This document shows positions 45,678-54,564 of a stretch of DNA of 64,000 nt, one piece after another. The notes under the pieces are model-generated. The model was not told where the DNA came from. It saw only the letters and a program-made list of their open reading frames with translations, and searched no databases. Within the stretch, counting starts at the first letter, position 1, and each line of letters starts with the position of its first letter. The position numbers were made by a program, and so were the translations under genes. The stretch covers positions 1-64,000 of the forward strand of contig JAFSIA010000023.1 in assembly GCA_017440045.1 (NCBI GenBank). The letters run 5' to 3'. The stretch comes from Lachnospiraceae bacterium. GTDB taxonomy: Bacteria > Bacillota > Clostridia > Lachnospirales > Lachnospiraceae.

Positions 45678-47585
45678 ATGAACGAAAAAAAAGAATTCAA
45701 ACCTTATATTCCAGCTGAGAAGGTTACCCCTGAGCTTACAGTTACATCTATAATCATGGGTATTCTTCTTGCTGTAATATTTGGTGCAGCTAATGCTTAC
45801 TTGGGTCTTAGAGTAGGTATGACTGTTTCTGCATCTATCCCAGCAGCTGTTATAGCAATGGGCGTTATTCGTGTTATCATGAAGAAAAACTCCATTTTGG
45901 AAAGTAATATTGTTCAGACTGTAGGTTCAGCAGGTGAATCATTAGCAGCAGGTGCTATTTTTACACTTCCAGCGTTATTCTTATGGGCTGCAGAAGGAAA
46001 GATGGATAAGCCAGATATTATTGAGATTACATTAATCGCATTGTTTGGTGGTCTCTTAGGTGTATTTTTCATGGTTCCACTTAGAAATGCATTGATTGTA
46101 AAGGAACATGGAACATTACCATATCCAGAAGGAACAGCTTGTGCAGAGGTTCTCTTAGCTGGTGAAGAGGGTGGTGCTAATGCATCGACAGTATTTGCAG
46201 GTATGGGATTTGCAGCAGCATTTAAGTTTATTATTGATGGACTTAAGGCAGTTCCTAGTGAGGTTTCACTTAAGATTAAGAATTTCAGCGGTGAGATTGG
46301 AACTCAGATTTATCCAGCAGTAATGAGTGTTGGTTACATTTGTGGACCACGTATTTCTTCGTATATGTTTGCCGGTGGTGTTTTAAGCTGGATGGTTCTT
46401 ATTCCAATTATTGTATTATTTGGCTCAGAGCTTATACTTTATCCGGGTACAACTCCAATTGGTGAGATGTTTGCAAAAGGAGGAGCTTCTGCAATCTGGA
46501 GTTCATACATCAGATATATTGGCGCAGGTGCCCTTGCAGCTGGTGGTATTATCAGCTTAGTTAAGTCACTTCCTCTTATTGTAAGAACATTCCGCGATGC
46601 CGTTAAGGGCATGAAGGGTGGAGCTTCAAACGGAGAAGTTACACGTACATCAAAGGACCTTCATTTAGGTATTGTTATTGGAGCTATAGCTGTTATTACA
46701 GTTTTAATTTGGTTGGTACCAGCTATTCCAGTTAGCCTTTTAGGTGCTGTTATCGTTGTTATTTTTGGTTTCTTCTTTGCTACAGTATCTTCACGTATGG
46801 TAGGTCTTGTAGGAAGTAGTAACAACCCAGTATCAGGTATGGCTATTGCGACTCTTCTTATTGCAACAGTACTCTTAAAGATTACTGGAGATACAGGTAT
46901 TGCTGGTATGCAGGGTGCCATTGCAATCGGCTCTATTATCTGTATTGTAGCTGCTATTTCAGGTGATACATCACAGGATTTAAAGACAGGATATCTTTTA
47001 GGTTCGACACCTAGAAAACAGCAGATAGGTGAAGTTATAGGTGTTGTGGCATCAGCTCTTGCAATTGGTGCAACATTATACTTATTAGATAGAGCTTGGG
47101 GCTTTGGCTCAGAGCAGCTTGGTGCACCACAGGCTACACTTATGAAGATGATTATTGAAGGTGTTATGGATAGCAATCTTCCATGGGGCTTAGTATTCAT
47201 CGGTGTATGTATTGCAGTTGTAGTTGAAATTGTTGGTATTCCGGTTCTTCCATTTGCAATCGGTGTTTACTTACCAGTTCAGCTTAACGCATGTATTATG
47301 GTTGGTGGTCTTGTACGTCTTGCATTTGATAAGATGAAGGGCGACGAGGAGAAGAAGAAGAGTGTTGTAAGTGATGGTATATTATTCTGTTCAGGTATGA
47401 TTGCTGGTGAAGGCTTGATGGGTATTATTCTTGCAATTGCTGCTATCGTTGGACTTGATAAGATTATTGATATATCAGGAATACTTAATCTTCCACCTGT
47501 TGTAAGCAATATTGGAAGCTTGTTAGTATTTGGTTTAATCATTCTTTCATTGTTAAAGTTTTCTATTTTGAAAAAGAGAAAGTAG
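45678..47585 (+). CDS. OPT family oligopeptide transporter
   Basis: This 635-residue membrane protein has about 15 hydrophobic segments and OPT family features: NAYLGLRVGMTVSASIPAAV, IVQTVGSAGESLAAGAIFTLPAL, GTLPYPEGTACAEVL and NPVSGMAIATLLIATVLL. Prokaryotic members are assumed to take up small peptides or metal-chelate complexes by proton-coupled transport; the substrate is unknown. It is followed after 4 bp by a PqqD-like gene, likely its operon partner. Start ATG is after AAGGAGAAAAAAGGTTT. Confidence 0.92.
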   Translation: MNEKKEFKPYIPAEKVTPELTVTSIIMGILLAVIFGAANAYLGLRVGMTVSASIPAAVIAMGVIRVIMKKNSILESNIVQTVGSAGESLAAGAIFTLPALFLWAAEGKMDKPDIIEITLIALFGGLLGVFFMVPLRNALIVKEHGTLPYPEGTACAEVLLAGEEGGANASTVFAGMGFAAAFKFIIDGLKAVPSEVSLKIKNFSGEIGTQIYPAVMSVGYICGPRISSYMFAGGVLSWMVLIPIIVLFGSELILYPGTTPIGEMFAKGGASAIWSSYIRYIGAGALAAGGIISLVKSLPLIVRTFRDAVKGMKGGASNGEVTRTSKDLHLGIVIGAIAVITVLIWLVPAIPVSLLGAVIVVIFGFFFATVSSRMVGLVGSSNNPVSGMAIATLLIATVLLKITGDTGIAGMQGAIAIGSIICIVAAISGDTSQDLKTGYLLGSTPRKQQIGEVIGVVASALAIGATLYLLDRAWGFGSEQLGAPQATLMKMIIEGVMDSNLPWGLVFIGVCIAVVVEIVGIPVLPFAIGVYLPVQLNACIMVGGLVRLAFDKMKGDEEKKKSVVSDGILFCSGMIAGEGLMGIILAIAAIVGLDKIIDISGILNLPPVVSNIGSLLVFGLIILSLLKFSILKKRK

Positions 47586-47589
47586 TTTT

Positions 47590-47937
47590 ATGAAGAAGGA
47601 AAATAAAAAAGAAGAAAATTACCTTGAGCGTAGACCGGTAAGACCAGAGCATATCAAATGGTCAGCTGACGAGGAGGGTATAGTTACTCTGGATATCGAA
47701 AATAAAGGTTTCTTTAACCGTGTAGCACAAAAGCTTTTTAAGAAGCCGAAGGTTAGTCATATTCATCTTGATAAGGTAGGTAGCTATATATGGCCGCTTA
47801 TTGATGGTGAAAAGGATATTGTGGCACTGGGAGTTTTAGTTAAAGAGCATTTTGGTGATGAAGCAGAGCCTTTATATGAACGTCTGGCTAAGTATTTTCA
47901 GATATTAGAAAGCTACTCATTTGTAGAGTGGAAGTAA
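47590..47937 (+). CDS. PqqD-like small protein
   Basis: The 115-residue protein holds a PqqD/RRE-like winged-helix outline (SHIHLDKVGSYIWPLIDGEKDI; LVKEHFGDEAEPLYERLAKYFQILES). PqqD domains bind leader peptides for radical-SAM or other RiPP enzymes, but no such enzyme or precursor gene is near. It lies 4 bp after the OPT transporter gene and may bind peptides or regulate that transporter. The function is unknown. The operon ends at the palindrome at 47963. Confidence 0.8.
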   Translation: MKKENKKEENYLERRPVRPEHIKWSADEEGIVTLDIENKGFFNRVAQKLFKKPKVSHIHLDKVGSYIWPLIDGEKDIVALGVLVKEHFGDEAEPLYERLAKYFQILESYSFVEWK

Positions 47938-47962
47938 AAAATATTAATAACGATATAATAAA

Positions 47963-47990
47963 TGCACCTGAGCCATATGGCTCAGGTGCA
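47963..47990. terminator. Bidirectional terminator between convergent genes
   Basis: A perfect 28-bp palindrome (arms TGCACCTGAGCCAT) is followed by TTTTATGTT on the + strand and by TTTATTAT on the - strand, between the PqqD-like gene and the converging beta-CASP nuclease gene. Confidence 0.85.
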
Positions 47991-48030
47991 TTTTATGTTG
48001 TGTAACTTGTATTATATCTGCATTGATTAA

Positions 48031-49638
48031 TTAGAAGGACTGTATCTTATTTGCCAGATTGTTAATAAGTGTTTCATATTTAATAAGGTCTTTGTTTGCA
48101 AGTCCATCACTATGCTTAACAATATCAAGAAGATTTTCAGCAGCTGCCAGAGCTCTCTCATAGCAGTCACGCTTTTTCTTCTGGGCTGGTTTGATTCGCT
48201 CAATTCTAACATTGTTTCCTATTTCAAGTACTTCACCTGTTATAAGATTTACAACGCCGCCACTATATGGAGCAAATGCCGGAATATTGAACGTATCAGT
48301 AATAAGGTCACTAAAGTGGTCGGTAACCTCATCATCCCCGTGTACTACAAATACCTTTGCAGGCTTTTCTTCCATAGCGGAAATCCAATTAATTAGTCCG
48401 TTTTTATCTGCATGACCGCTGACACCTACAAGAGTTTTTATTTGTGCGTTTATATGAATGACTTCACCAAAAAGCTTTACGGATTCTGCGCCTTCAACAA
48501 TCTTTCTACCCATAGTTCCCATAGCCTGATAACCGGCAAAGAGAATAGTGGAATCGTGTCTCCATAAATTATGCTTTAAGTGGTGACGAATTCGTCCGGC
48601 CTCACACATTCCAGAGGCTGAGATGATAACCTTTGGTCTTGGGTCCTCATTTATAAGTCTTGAGTCATCGCTTGTTGTGGCTGTAATAAGACCATCAAAT
48701 ACCAATGGATTTATACCCTGACGTATTAATTCTAATGCTGCATCATCAAAGCAGTCATACTTATTTTTGGAGAATATGTGTGTCGATTCAATGGCTAAAG
48801 GACTATCAAGATACACCTTGAAACCGGCAAACTCAGGAAGGAGATTTCGCTCCTTAATCTCTCTTATAAAGTATAATATTTCCTGTGTACGTCCAACTGC
48901 AAAGGATGGAATAACTACGTTTCCACCGCGTATAAAGGTCTCCCTTAATATGTCTGTAAGCTCAGCTATGTGGTCAATCTTTTCTTCAGAATGTACTCTG
49001 TCTCCATATGTTGATTCGATAACTAAATAGTCGCATCCCTTAACGGTGGCCGGATTTTTAAGTATAGGCTGATCTGAATTTCCTAAGTCCCCAGAAAATA
49101 CAATTTTTCTAGACTCTTCACCTTCCGTTAACCATACCTCAATAGCAGAAGAGCCAAGTAAATGTCCTACATCTGTAAAACGTATGGAAACATTATCGTT
49201 GATTTGTAGCTTTTCATCATAGCGGCAAGGTACAAATAACTCAATAGCGCATAGAGCATCCTCCATTGTATAAATAGGCTCATATATTGGTTTATCAGCT
49301 CTCTGGGCTTTTCTGTTTCGCCAACCTGCCTCGAATTCCTGAATGTGAGCACTATCCTTTAACATAATGCTACACAAATCAGCAGTTGCCACAGTTGAAT
49401 AAATTTGTCCTGTAAATCCATTTTTGCATAATAGTGGAAGAAGACCGGAATGGTCAATATGTGCGTGTGTCAGTAGCACAAAATCAATATCAGCAGGATT
49501 TACTGACAATTCTTGATTCTTGTAGATATCTGGACCTTGCTCCATACCACAATCAATTAAAAAATGTCTGCCTGCAATGGTAATCATATGACAGCTTCCA
49601 GTAACTTCGTGAGCAGCGCCCCAAAATGTGAGTTCCAT
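48031..49638 (-). CDS. Metallo-beta-lactamase/beta-CASP RNase-like hydrolase
   Basis: The 535-residue protein has the zinc motif HAHIDHSG (in LLTHAHIDHSG), VGHLLGSSAIEV and GDLGNSD, and the beta-CASP domain (VVIPSFAVGRTQEILYFI; SASGMCEAGRIRHHL), ending in the RNA-specificity region (VGVSGHADKNGLINW). Relatives are RNA-processing enzymes of the CPSF73/YSH1 group. A C-terminal 60-residue helical tail (KKKRDCYERALAAAENLL) is an addition. The ATG follows TGGGGGACTCATT. The substrate is unknown. Confidence 0.9.
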   Translation of the reverse strand: MELTFWGAAHEVTGSCHMITIAGRHFLIDCGMEQGPDIYKNQELSVNPADIDFVLLTHAHIDHSGLLPLLCKNGFTGQIYSTVATADLCSIMLKDSAHIQEFEAGWRNRKAQRADKPIYEPIYTMEDALCAIELFVPCRYDEKLQINDNVSIRFTDVGHLLGSSAIEVWLTEGEESRKIVFSGDLGNSDQPILKNPATVKGCDYLVIESTYGDRVHSEEKIDHIAELTDILRETFIRGGNVVIPSFAVGRTQEILYFIREIKERNLLPEFAGFKVYLDSPLAIESTHIFSKNKYDCFDDAALELIRQGINPLVFDGLITATTSDDSRLINEDPRPKVIISASGMCEAGRIRHHLKHNLWRHDSTILFAGYQAMGTMGRKIVEGAESVKLFGEVIHINAQIKTLVGVSGHADKNGLINWISAMEEKPAKVFVVHGDDEVTDHFSDLITDTFNIPAFAPYSGGVVNLITGEVLEIGNNVRIERIKPAQKKKRDCYERALAAAENLLDIVKHSDGLANKDLIKYETLINNLANKIQSF

Positions 49639-49829
49639 AATGAGTCCCCCAATCTTTTTTATTATATTGTATTTTATAAAAACACGATTATCTTTATAAT
49701 TATTTTAATACTAAGGTACTAGTTTGTCAAATTTTTATGAAAAATGTATTTATTCAGTAAAGCTTGACTAAATGCGCCATTTTTATTATTATTTTACATA
49801 GTATTTAAAATAAAAAAGAGGAAGTAACT

Positions 49830-50924
49830 ATGAGTAAGGAAAAGATTATTTTAACAGGTGATAGACCAACAGGAAAGCTTCATGTAGGACATTATGTGGG
49901 CTCGTTGAAGCGAAGAGTTGAGCTTCAGAATTCTGGAAATTTCGATAAGATATTTATTATGATAGCAGATGCCCAGGCGCTTACTGACAATGCTGATAAT
50001 CCGGAGAAGGTTAGACAAAATATTATCGAGGTAGCACTGGATTATCTCTCATGCGGATTAGATCCTGCAAAGTCAAACCTTTTCATACAGTCTCAGATAC
50101 CTGAGCTTTGTGAATTATCATTTTATTATATGAATCTTGTTACAGTGTCTAGACTACAGAGAAATCCTACTGTTAAGTCTGAGATTCAGATGCGTAATTT
50201 TGAGACAAGTATACCGGTAGGATTCTTTACATATCCTATCAGTCAGGCTGCGGATATTACAGCATTTAAGGCTACTACAGTTCCAGTAGGTGAGGACCAG
50301 CTTCCTATGCTTGAGCAGACAAAGGAAATTGTTAGAAAGTTTAACTCTGTTTATGGTGAGACTCTTATTGAGCCAGACATTCTTCTTCCGGATAATAAGG
50401 CGTGTTTGAGACTTCCGGGCACAGACGGTAAGGCAAAGATGAGTAAGTCTCTTGGAAACTGTATCTATCTTTCTGATACTGAGAAGGATGTTAAGACAAA
50501 GATTATGAGCATGTATACAGACCCTAATCATATTAGAGTTGAGGACCCGGGTCAGATTGAAGGGAACTGTGTATTTACTTATCTTGATGCATTCTCTAAG
50601 CCTGAGCATTTTGCAGAGTACCTTCCTGAGTATGGCAATTTACAGGAGCTTAAGGACCATTATACAAGGGGTGGTCTTGGTGATGTTAAGGTTAAGAAAT
50701 TCCTTAATAATGTTATGCAGGAAGAGCTTGCACCAATCAGAGCCAGAAGAGCTGAATATGAGAAGGATATTCCAGAAATTTATAACATTCTTAAGAAGGG
50801 AACAGAGGTGGCTAGACAGAAGGCTGCCGAGACTCTTTCTGAGGTTAAGAGTGCTATGAAGATTAACTATTTTGATGATGCTGAGCTTATTAAGGCTCAG
50901 GCTGAGAAATATGGAAATAATTAG
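49830..50924 (+). CDS. trpS: Tryptophanyl-tRNA synthetase
   Basis: The 364-residue class I synthetase shows a HIGH-like HVGH (residues about 18-21 in [12 protein letters not shown]), [11 protein letters not shown] and KMSKSLGN. Its length and N-terminus ([14 protein letters not shown]) are of the longer TrpRS subgroup. It charges tRNA-Trp. The 191-bp upstream region shows no clear T-box. Start ATG is after AAGAGGAAGTAACT. Confidence 0.95.
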   Translation: MSKEKIILTGDRPTGKLHVGHYVGSLKRRVELQNSGNFDKIFIMIADAQALTDNADNPEKVRQNIIEVALDYLSCGLDPAKSNLFIQSQIPELCELSFYYMNLVTVSRLQRNPTVKSEIQMRNFETSIPVGFFTYPISQAADITAFKATTVPVGEDQLPMLEQTKEIVRKFNSVYGETLIEPDILLPDNKACLRLPGTDGKAKMSKSLGNCIYLSDTEKDVKTKIMSMYTDPNHIRVEDPGQIEGNCVFTYLDAFSKPEHFAEYLPEYGNLQELKDHYTRGGLGDVKVKKFLNNVMQEELAPIRARRAEYEKDIPEIYNILKKGTEVARQKAAETLSEVKSAMKINYFDDAELIKAQAEKYGNN

Positions 50925-51061
50925 ATAATTTACATTTAATTTACATTGGCATTACATTTAACATTAATTAGCATATTATTATGTTTTTCGTTAAGATTCT
51001 TCAAAAAAAATAAAAACTATGGATTATTTAAGTGTTTTGAAGTGAATTTAAGGAGGAGAAC

Positions 51062-51853
51062 ATGGACGGAAAGTTAAATGTAGTTGTTGCTGATGATAAT
51101 GAGAGAATAGTGAGCCTTTTGTCGGATTTGCTTAGTACAGATGAGGATATTTCAGTTGTAGGAAAAGCAATGAACGGAATTGAGGCATATGATATTATCA
51201 AGAAGGAGAAACCGGATGTTGTCCTTCTTGATATTATTATGCCCAAATTAGACGGCTTAAGTGTTATGGATAGAGTAAATAAAGATAATACTCTTGACAA
51301 GCATCCAACATTTGTTGTTATGAGTGCAGTAGGTAAGGAGAGCATTACTGAGGATGCTTTTAATCTTGGTGCAAACTATTATATTATGAAGCCTTTTGAC
51401 CACGAGACATTAATGCAGAGAATAAGACAGCTTAAGGATTTCAGAGGTCAGAGAGGTGTTCAAAATAAGGTATCTGGCGTTATAAAGGTTGAGACAGGGT
51501 ATGCTAAGAAGGATTTAGAGGTCTTAGTTACTGAGTTTATTCATGAGGTTGGTGTACCGGCTCATATTAAGGGATATCAGTATTTAAGAGACGCCATTAT
51601 AATGACTATCAATGACCAGGAAATGTTAGGTGCAGTTACAAAGATTTTGTATCCAGAGATTGCTAAAAAGCATAAAACTACAGCATCAAGAGTTGAGAGA
51701 GCTATTCGACATGCAATAGAGGTGGCATGGAACAGAGGCAGACTTGAAACTATTGAGGAAATGTTTGGATATACAATAAATACAGGTAAGGGAAAACCGA
51801 CAAATTCTGAGTTTATAGCTCTCATTGCAGATAAAATAAGATTACAGAGATAA
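51062..51853 (+). CDS. spo0A: Sporulation master regulator Spo0A
   Basis: The 263-residue protein has a receiver domain (DD at 11-12, phospho-acceptor D57 in [13 protein letters not shown], and IMKPFDHE with the conserved Lys) and the Spo0A DNA-binding effector domain ([34 protein letters not shown]). It controls entry to sporulation. AAGGAGGAGAAC precedes the ATG. It lies between trpS and glgA and not directly after spoIVB. Confidence 0.97.
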   Translation: MDGKLNVVVADDNERIVSLLSDLLSTDEDISVVGKAMNGIEAYDIIKKEKPDVVLLDIIMPKLDGLSVMDRVNKDNTLDKHPTFVVMSAVGKESITEDAFNLGANYYIMKPFDHETLMQRIRQLKDFRGQRGVQNKVSGVIKVETGYAKKDLEVLVTEFIHEVGVPAHIKGYQYLRDAIIMTINDQEMLGAVTKILYPEIAKKHKTTASRVERAIRHAIEVAWNRGRLETIEEMFGYTINTGKGKPTNSEFIALIADKIRLQR

Positions 51854-51889
51854 ATATTTCAAATAACTCTTTAAAATTTTCAGATAATT

Positions 51890-51898
51890 TGGTATAAT
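51890..51898 (+). promoter_or_regulatory. Extended -10 promoter of glgA
   Basis: TGGTATAAT gives TG-N-TATAAT; no good -35 is seen, as expected for extended -10 promoters. It is 40 bp before the start codon. Confidence 0.6.
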
Positions 51899-51938
51899 AT
51901 CAATAAATTATTGGTAGTGAAATGTAAGGAGGATACAA

Positions 51939-53384
51939 ATGCGAAATATATTATTTGTTGCGTCGGAGTGTGTTCCGTTTATTAAGACAGGTGGACTTGC
52001 CGATGTTGTTGGTTCTCTTCCAAAATGTTTCAATAAGGAAGAATTCGACTGTAGGGTTATTATACCTAAATATATGTGTATGAAGCAGCAGTATACTGAA
52101 AATCTTGAGTATGTTACTAATTTTTACATGCAGTTAAACTGGAGAAGTCAGTATGTTGGAGTGTTTAAGACAGTGTATGATGGCATTACAGTTTATATGA
52201 TTGACAATGAGTATTATTTTGGCGGTGATAAGCCATATGGTGATATTTGCTATGATATTGAGAAGTTTGCCTTCTTCTCTAGAGCAGCGTTATCTATTTT
52301 ACCTGTTATTGGTTTTAGACCGGATGTTATTCATTGCCATGACTGGCAGACAGGTCTTGTGCCGGTTTATCTTAAAGATTGTTTTGCAGAAGGTGACTTC
52401 TACAGAGGTATTAAGTCAGTTATGACTATTCATAATCTTAAGTTCCAGGGTGTATGGGATGTTAAGACAGTGCGTGATATTGCCGGATTGTCTGACTATT
52501 ACTTTACATCGGACAAGCTTAAATATTATGATGATGCTAACCTTTTAAAGGGTGGTATTGTATATGCTGACTATGTTACAACTGTTAGTGATACATATGC
52601 AGAGGAGATTAAGACACCATTTTATGGTGAAGGATTAGATGGTCTTATGAGAGCAAGAAGCAATTGCCTTTGCGGTATTGTTAATGGTATTGACTATGAT
52701 GAATATAATCCTGAGACTGACCCATACATTACAAAGAATTACAATATTGATACCTTCAGAAAAGAGAAGAAGGTTAACAAAAAGAAGCTTCAGCAGGATT
52801 TAGGTCTTGATGTTGATGACAAGAAGTTTATGCTTGGTGTGGTTTCAAGATTAACTGATCAGAAGGGCTTTGATTTGATTGCGTATATTATGGATGAGCT
52901 CTGTCAGGAAGATATTCAGCTTGTTGTATTAGGTACAGGTGAGGAGCGTTATGAGAATATGTTCCGTCACTTTGATTGGAAGTACAACAACAAGGTTTCG
53001 GCGAATATTTATTATTCAGAGGAAATGTCTCATAGAATTTATGCTTCATGTGACGCATTCCTTATGCCATCATTATTTGAGCCATGTGGCTTATCACAGC
53101 TTATGAGTTTAAGATATGGAACTATTCCAATTGTCAGAGAGACTGGTGGACTTAAGGATACAGTAGAGCCATACAATGAGTACGAGAGCAAGGGAACTGG
53201 TTTCTCATTTGCAAATTACAATGCTCATGAAATGCTTGGAACTATACGTTATGCTATGGATACTTATTACAATAAGAAGAGAGAGTGGAACAAGATGGTT
53301 GACAGAGCTATGATGGCTAACTTCTCATGGGATGTGTCTGCGAGAAAATATGAGCAGATTTATAGAAATCTCTTGGGCTACTAA
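51939..53384 (+). CDS. glgA: Glycogen (starch) synthase
   Basis: The 481-residue GT5 enzyme has the ADP-glucose motif KTGGLADVVGSLP (residues about 17-29), HCHDWQTGLVP and EPCGLSQL (donor-binding Glu) and transfers glucose from ADP-glucose to glycogen. No other glg genes are in the window. The ATG follows TAAGGAGGATACAA, downstream of an extended -10 promoter. Confidence 0.95.
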   Translation: MRNILFVASECVPFIKTGGLADVVGSLPKCFNKEEFDCRVIIPKYMCMKQQYTENLEYVTNFYMQLNWRSQYVGVFKTVYDGITVYMIDNEYYFGGDKPYGDICYDIEKFAFFSRAALSILPVIGFRPDVIHCHDWQTGLVPVYLKDCFAEGDFYRGIKSVMTIHNLKFQGVWDVKTVRDIAGLSDYYFTSDKLKYYDDANLLKGGIVYADYVTTVSDTYAEEIKTPFYGEGLDGLMRARSNCLCGIVNGIDYDEYNPETDPYITKNYNIDTFRKEKKVNKKKLQQDLGLDVDDKKFMLGVVSRLTDQKGFDLIAYIMDELCQEDIQLVVLGTGEERYENMFRHFDWKYNNKVSANIYYSEEMSHRIYASCDAFLMPSLFEPCGLSQLMSLRYGTIPIVRETGGLKDTVEPYNEYESKGTGFSFANYNAHEMLGTIRYAMDTYYNKKREWNKMVDRAMMANFSWDVSARKYEQIYRNLLGY

Positions 53385-53398
53385 GGAAAGGATTTGCG

Positions 53399-53758
53399 GT
53401 GTTAAGCGTATTTATTAATTGGGTGTGTGCAACCATATTTTCACTTATAGGTTTTGCATGCTATAAAAGTAGAAGACCTGTAGGTTTTTGGTCAGGACAA
53501 AGTGTTAGAAAAGATGAGGTTGTAGACGTCCGTAAATACAATATCGCTAATAGTGTATTATGGAGTGGATACTCAGTTATATACTGGATAGCTGGATTTG
53601 CATCATTTGTTGATGAAGGACTGGGAATGATATTCACTATATTTGGATGCACAGCGGGCATTGTTTATCTGATTTTAGGGTATCATTGGATTAAGAAAAG
53701 ATTTTTTGTATCCTATAGAGATAAGTATATTGCCGGTAAATTAAATGATTATAAGTAA
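53399..53758 (+). CDS. Small membrane protein of unknown function
   Basis: This 119-residue protein has three likely membrane helices (VFINWVCATIFSLIGFACY; VLWSGYSVIYWIAGFASFV; MIFTIFGCTAGIVYLILGYH) with a polar loop (KSRRPVGFWSGQSVRKDEVV) between the first two. I do not recognise a named family with confidence. It starts with GTG after AAAGGATTTGCG, 14 bp after glgA, and shares its transcript, which ends at the terminator that follows. Confidence 0.7.
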   Translation: MLSVFINWVCATIFSLIGFACYKSRRPVGFWSGQSVRKDEVVDVRKYNIANSVLWSGYSVIYWIAGFASFVDEGLGMIFTIFGCTAGIVYLILGYHWIKKRFFVSYRDKYIAGKLNDYK

Positions 53759-53777
53759 TTATAATAGATGCTTTCAT

Positions 53778-53820
53778 AAAGGGACATAAACTGTGGTGGT
53801 TTATGTCCCTTTTATGTTTT
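53778..53820 (+). terminator. Rho-independent terminator of the glgA transcript
   Basis: The stem AAAGGGACATAAAC / GTTTATGTCCCTTT (14 bp) with a 7-nt loop leads into TTATGTTTTTTATTTTAT. Confidence 0.9.
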
Positions 53821-53951
53821 TTATTTTATACAATATTTTCCTTGTAAAAATCCACCTGATATATTATTATAATTTCCAACATCATTTAACCCATTAAAGT
53901 GATAATGTATTATATGGGTGAAAGGGATAATAGGAAAGAAAGGGAAAATTA

Positions 53952-54563
53952 ATGAAAAAGAATGGAAAAATCAACACAACCAAAATGGTGCAGTTAGCAG
54001 TGCTTATTGCTATTATTTTTATTATGGCATTTACACCACTTGGTTACATAAAGACACCTGTCTTAGACATAACGCTTTTAGTTATACCGGTAGCAGTAGG
54101 TGCAGTAGTTTTAGGTCCGGCTGCAGGAGCTGTTTTAGGTTTTACTTTTGGTCTTACGAGCTTTATATTAAGCTTTTCAAGTCCATTAGGAGCTATGATG
54201 CTTGATATCAATCCAATATTTAGGGTTGTTACATGTATCATTCCACGTATTCTTTGTGGCTGGCTTTGCGGTGTTGTGTATGTGGCACTTAAAAAGACAA
54301 AGAAAACACAGAAGTTTTCAGTGGTTATTGCAAATTTATCGTGCCCGATATTTAACACAATATTTTTCATGACAACATTACTTGTTTTATATTATGATAC
54401 ACCACAGATTCAGGGAATGATGGCTGCCAATGACATAGCAAACCCATTTGTTCTCGCAATCGGAATGGTAGGATTAAATGGTGTCATAGAAGCAGCATCA
54501 TGCTTCATTATAGGAAGTGCTATTACAAAAGCACTTCAGACTGTATTGAAAATCAAATCATAA
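53952..54563 (+). CDS. ECF transporter S component
   Basis: The 203-residue membrane protein with about six helices shows the S-component N-terminus (MVQLAVLIAIIFIMAFTPLGYIK) and glycine-rich helix packing (GAVVLGPAAGAVLGFTFGLTSF). S components bind one vitamin or metal and use a shared EcfAAT energising module, not present here. The substrate is uncertain; the sequence somewhat recalls pantothenate (PanT)-type proteins. A GGGTGAAAGGG-rich leader with a possible ACCCAT/ATGGGT stem lies upstream, but I identify no known riboswitch. ATG 53952 follows AAAGGGAAAATTA. Confidence 0.85.
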   Translation: MKKNGKINTTKMVQLAVLIAIIFIMAFTPLGYIKTPVLDITLLVIPVAVGAVVLGPAAGAVLGFTFGLTSFILSFSSPLGAMMLDINPIFRVVTCIIPRILCGWLCGVVYVALKKTKKTQKFSVVIANLSCPIFNTIFFMTTLLVLYYDTPQIQGMMAANDIANPFVLAIGMVGLNGVIEAASCFIIGSAITKALQTVLKIKS

Positions 54564-54564
54564 T

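Noticed and set aside
46661..47200. 179-codon open frame on the - strand
   Set aside because: Antisense to the OPT transporter; composition rich in Pro/Ile/Ala mirrors the membrane-protein codons on the other strand.
49639..49829. T-box leader before trpS
   Set aside because: No T-box core sequence or terminator/antiterminator pair was seen in the 191-bp region.
53850..53951. Riboswitch upstream of the ECF S component
   Set aside because: A short ACCCAT/ATGGGT pairing exists, but I could not match FMN, TPP, cobalamin, preQ1 or folate aptamer cores.
53918..54205. 95-codon open frame overlapping the ECF S component
   Set aside because: Out of frame with the conserved S-component gene and Cys/Ser/Tyr-rich, as expected for a frame shadow.
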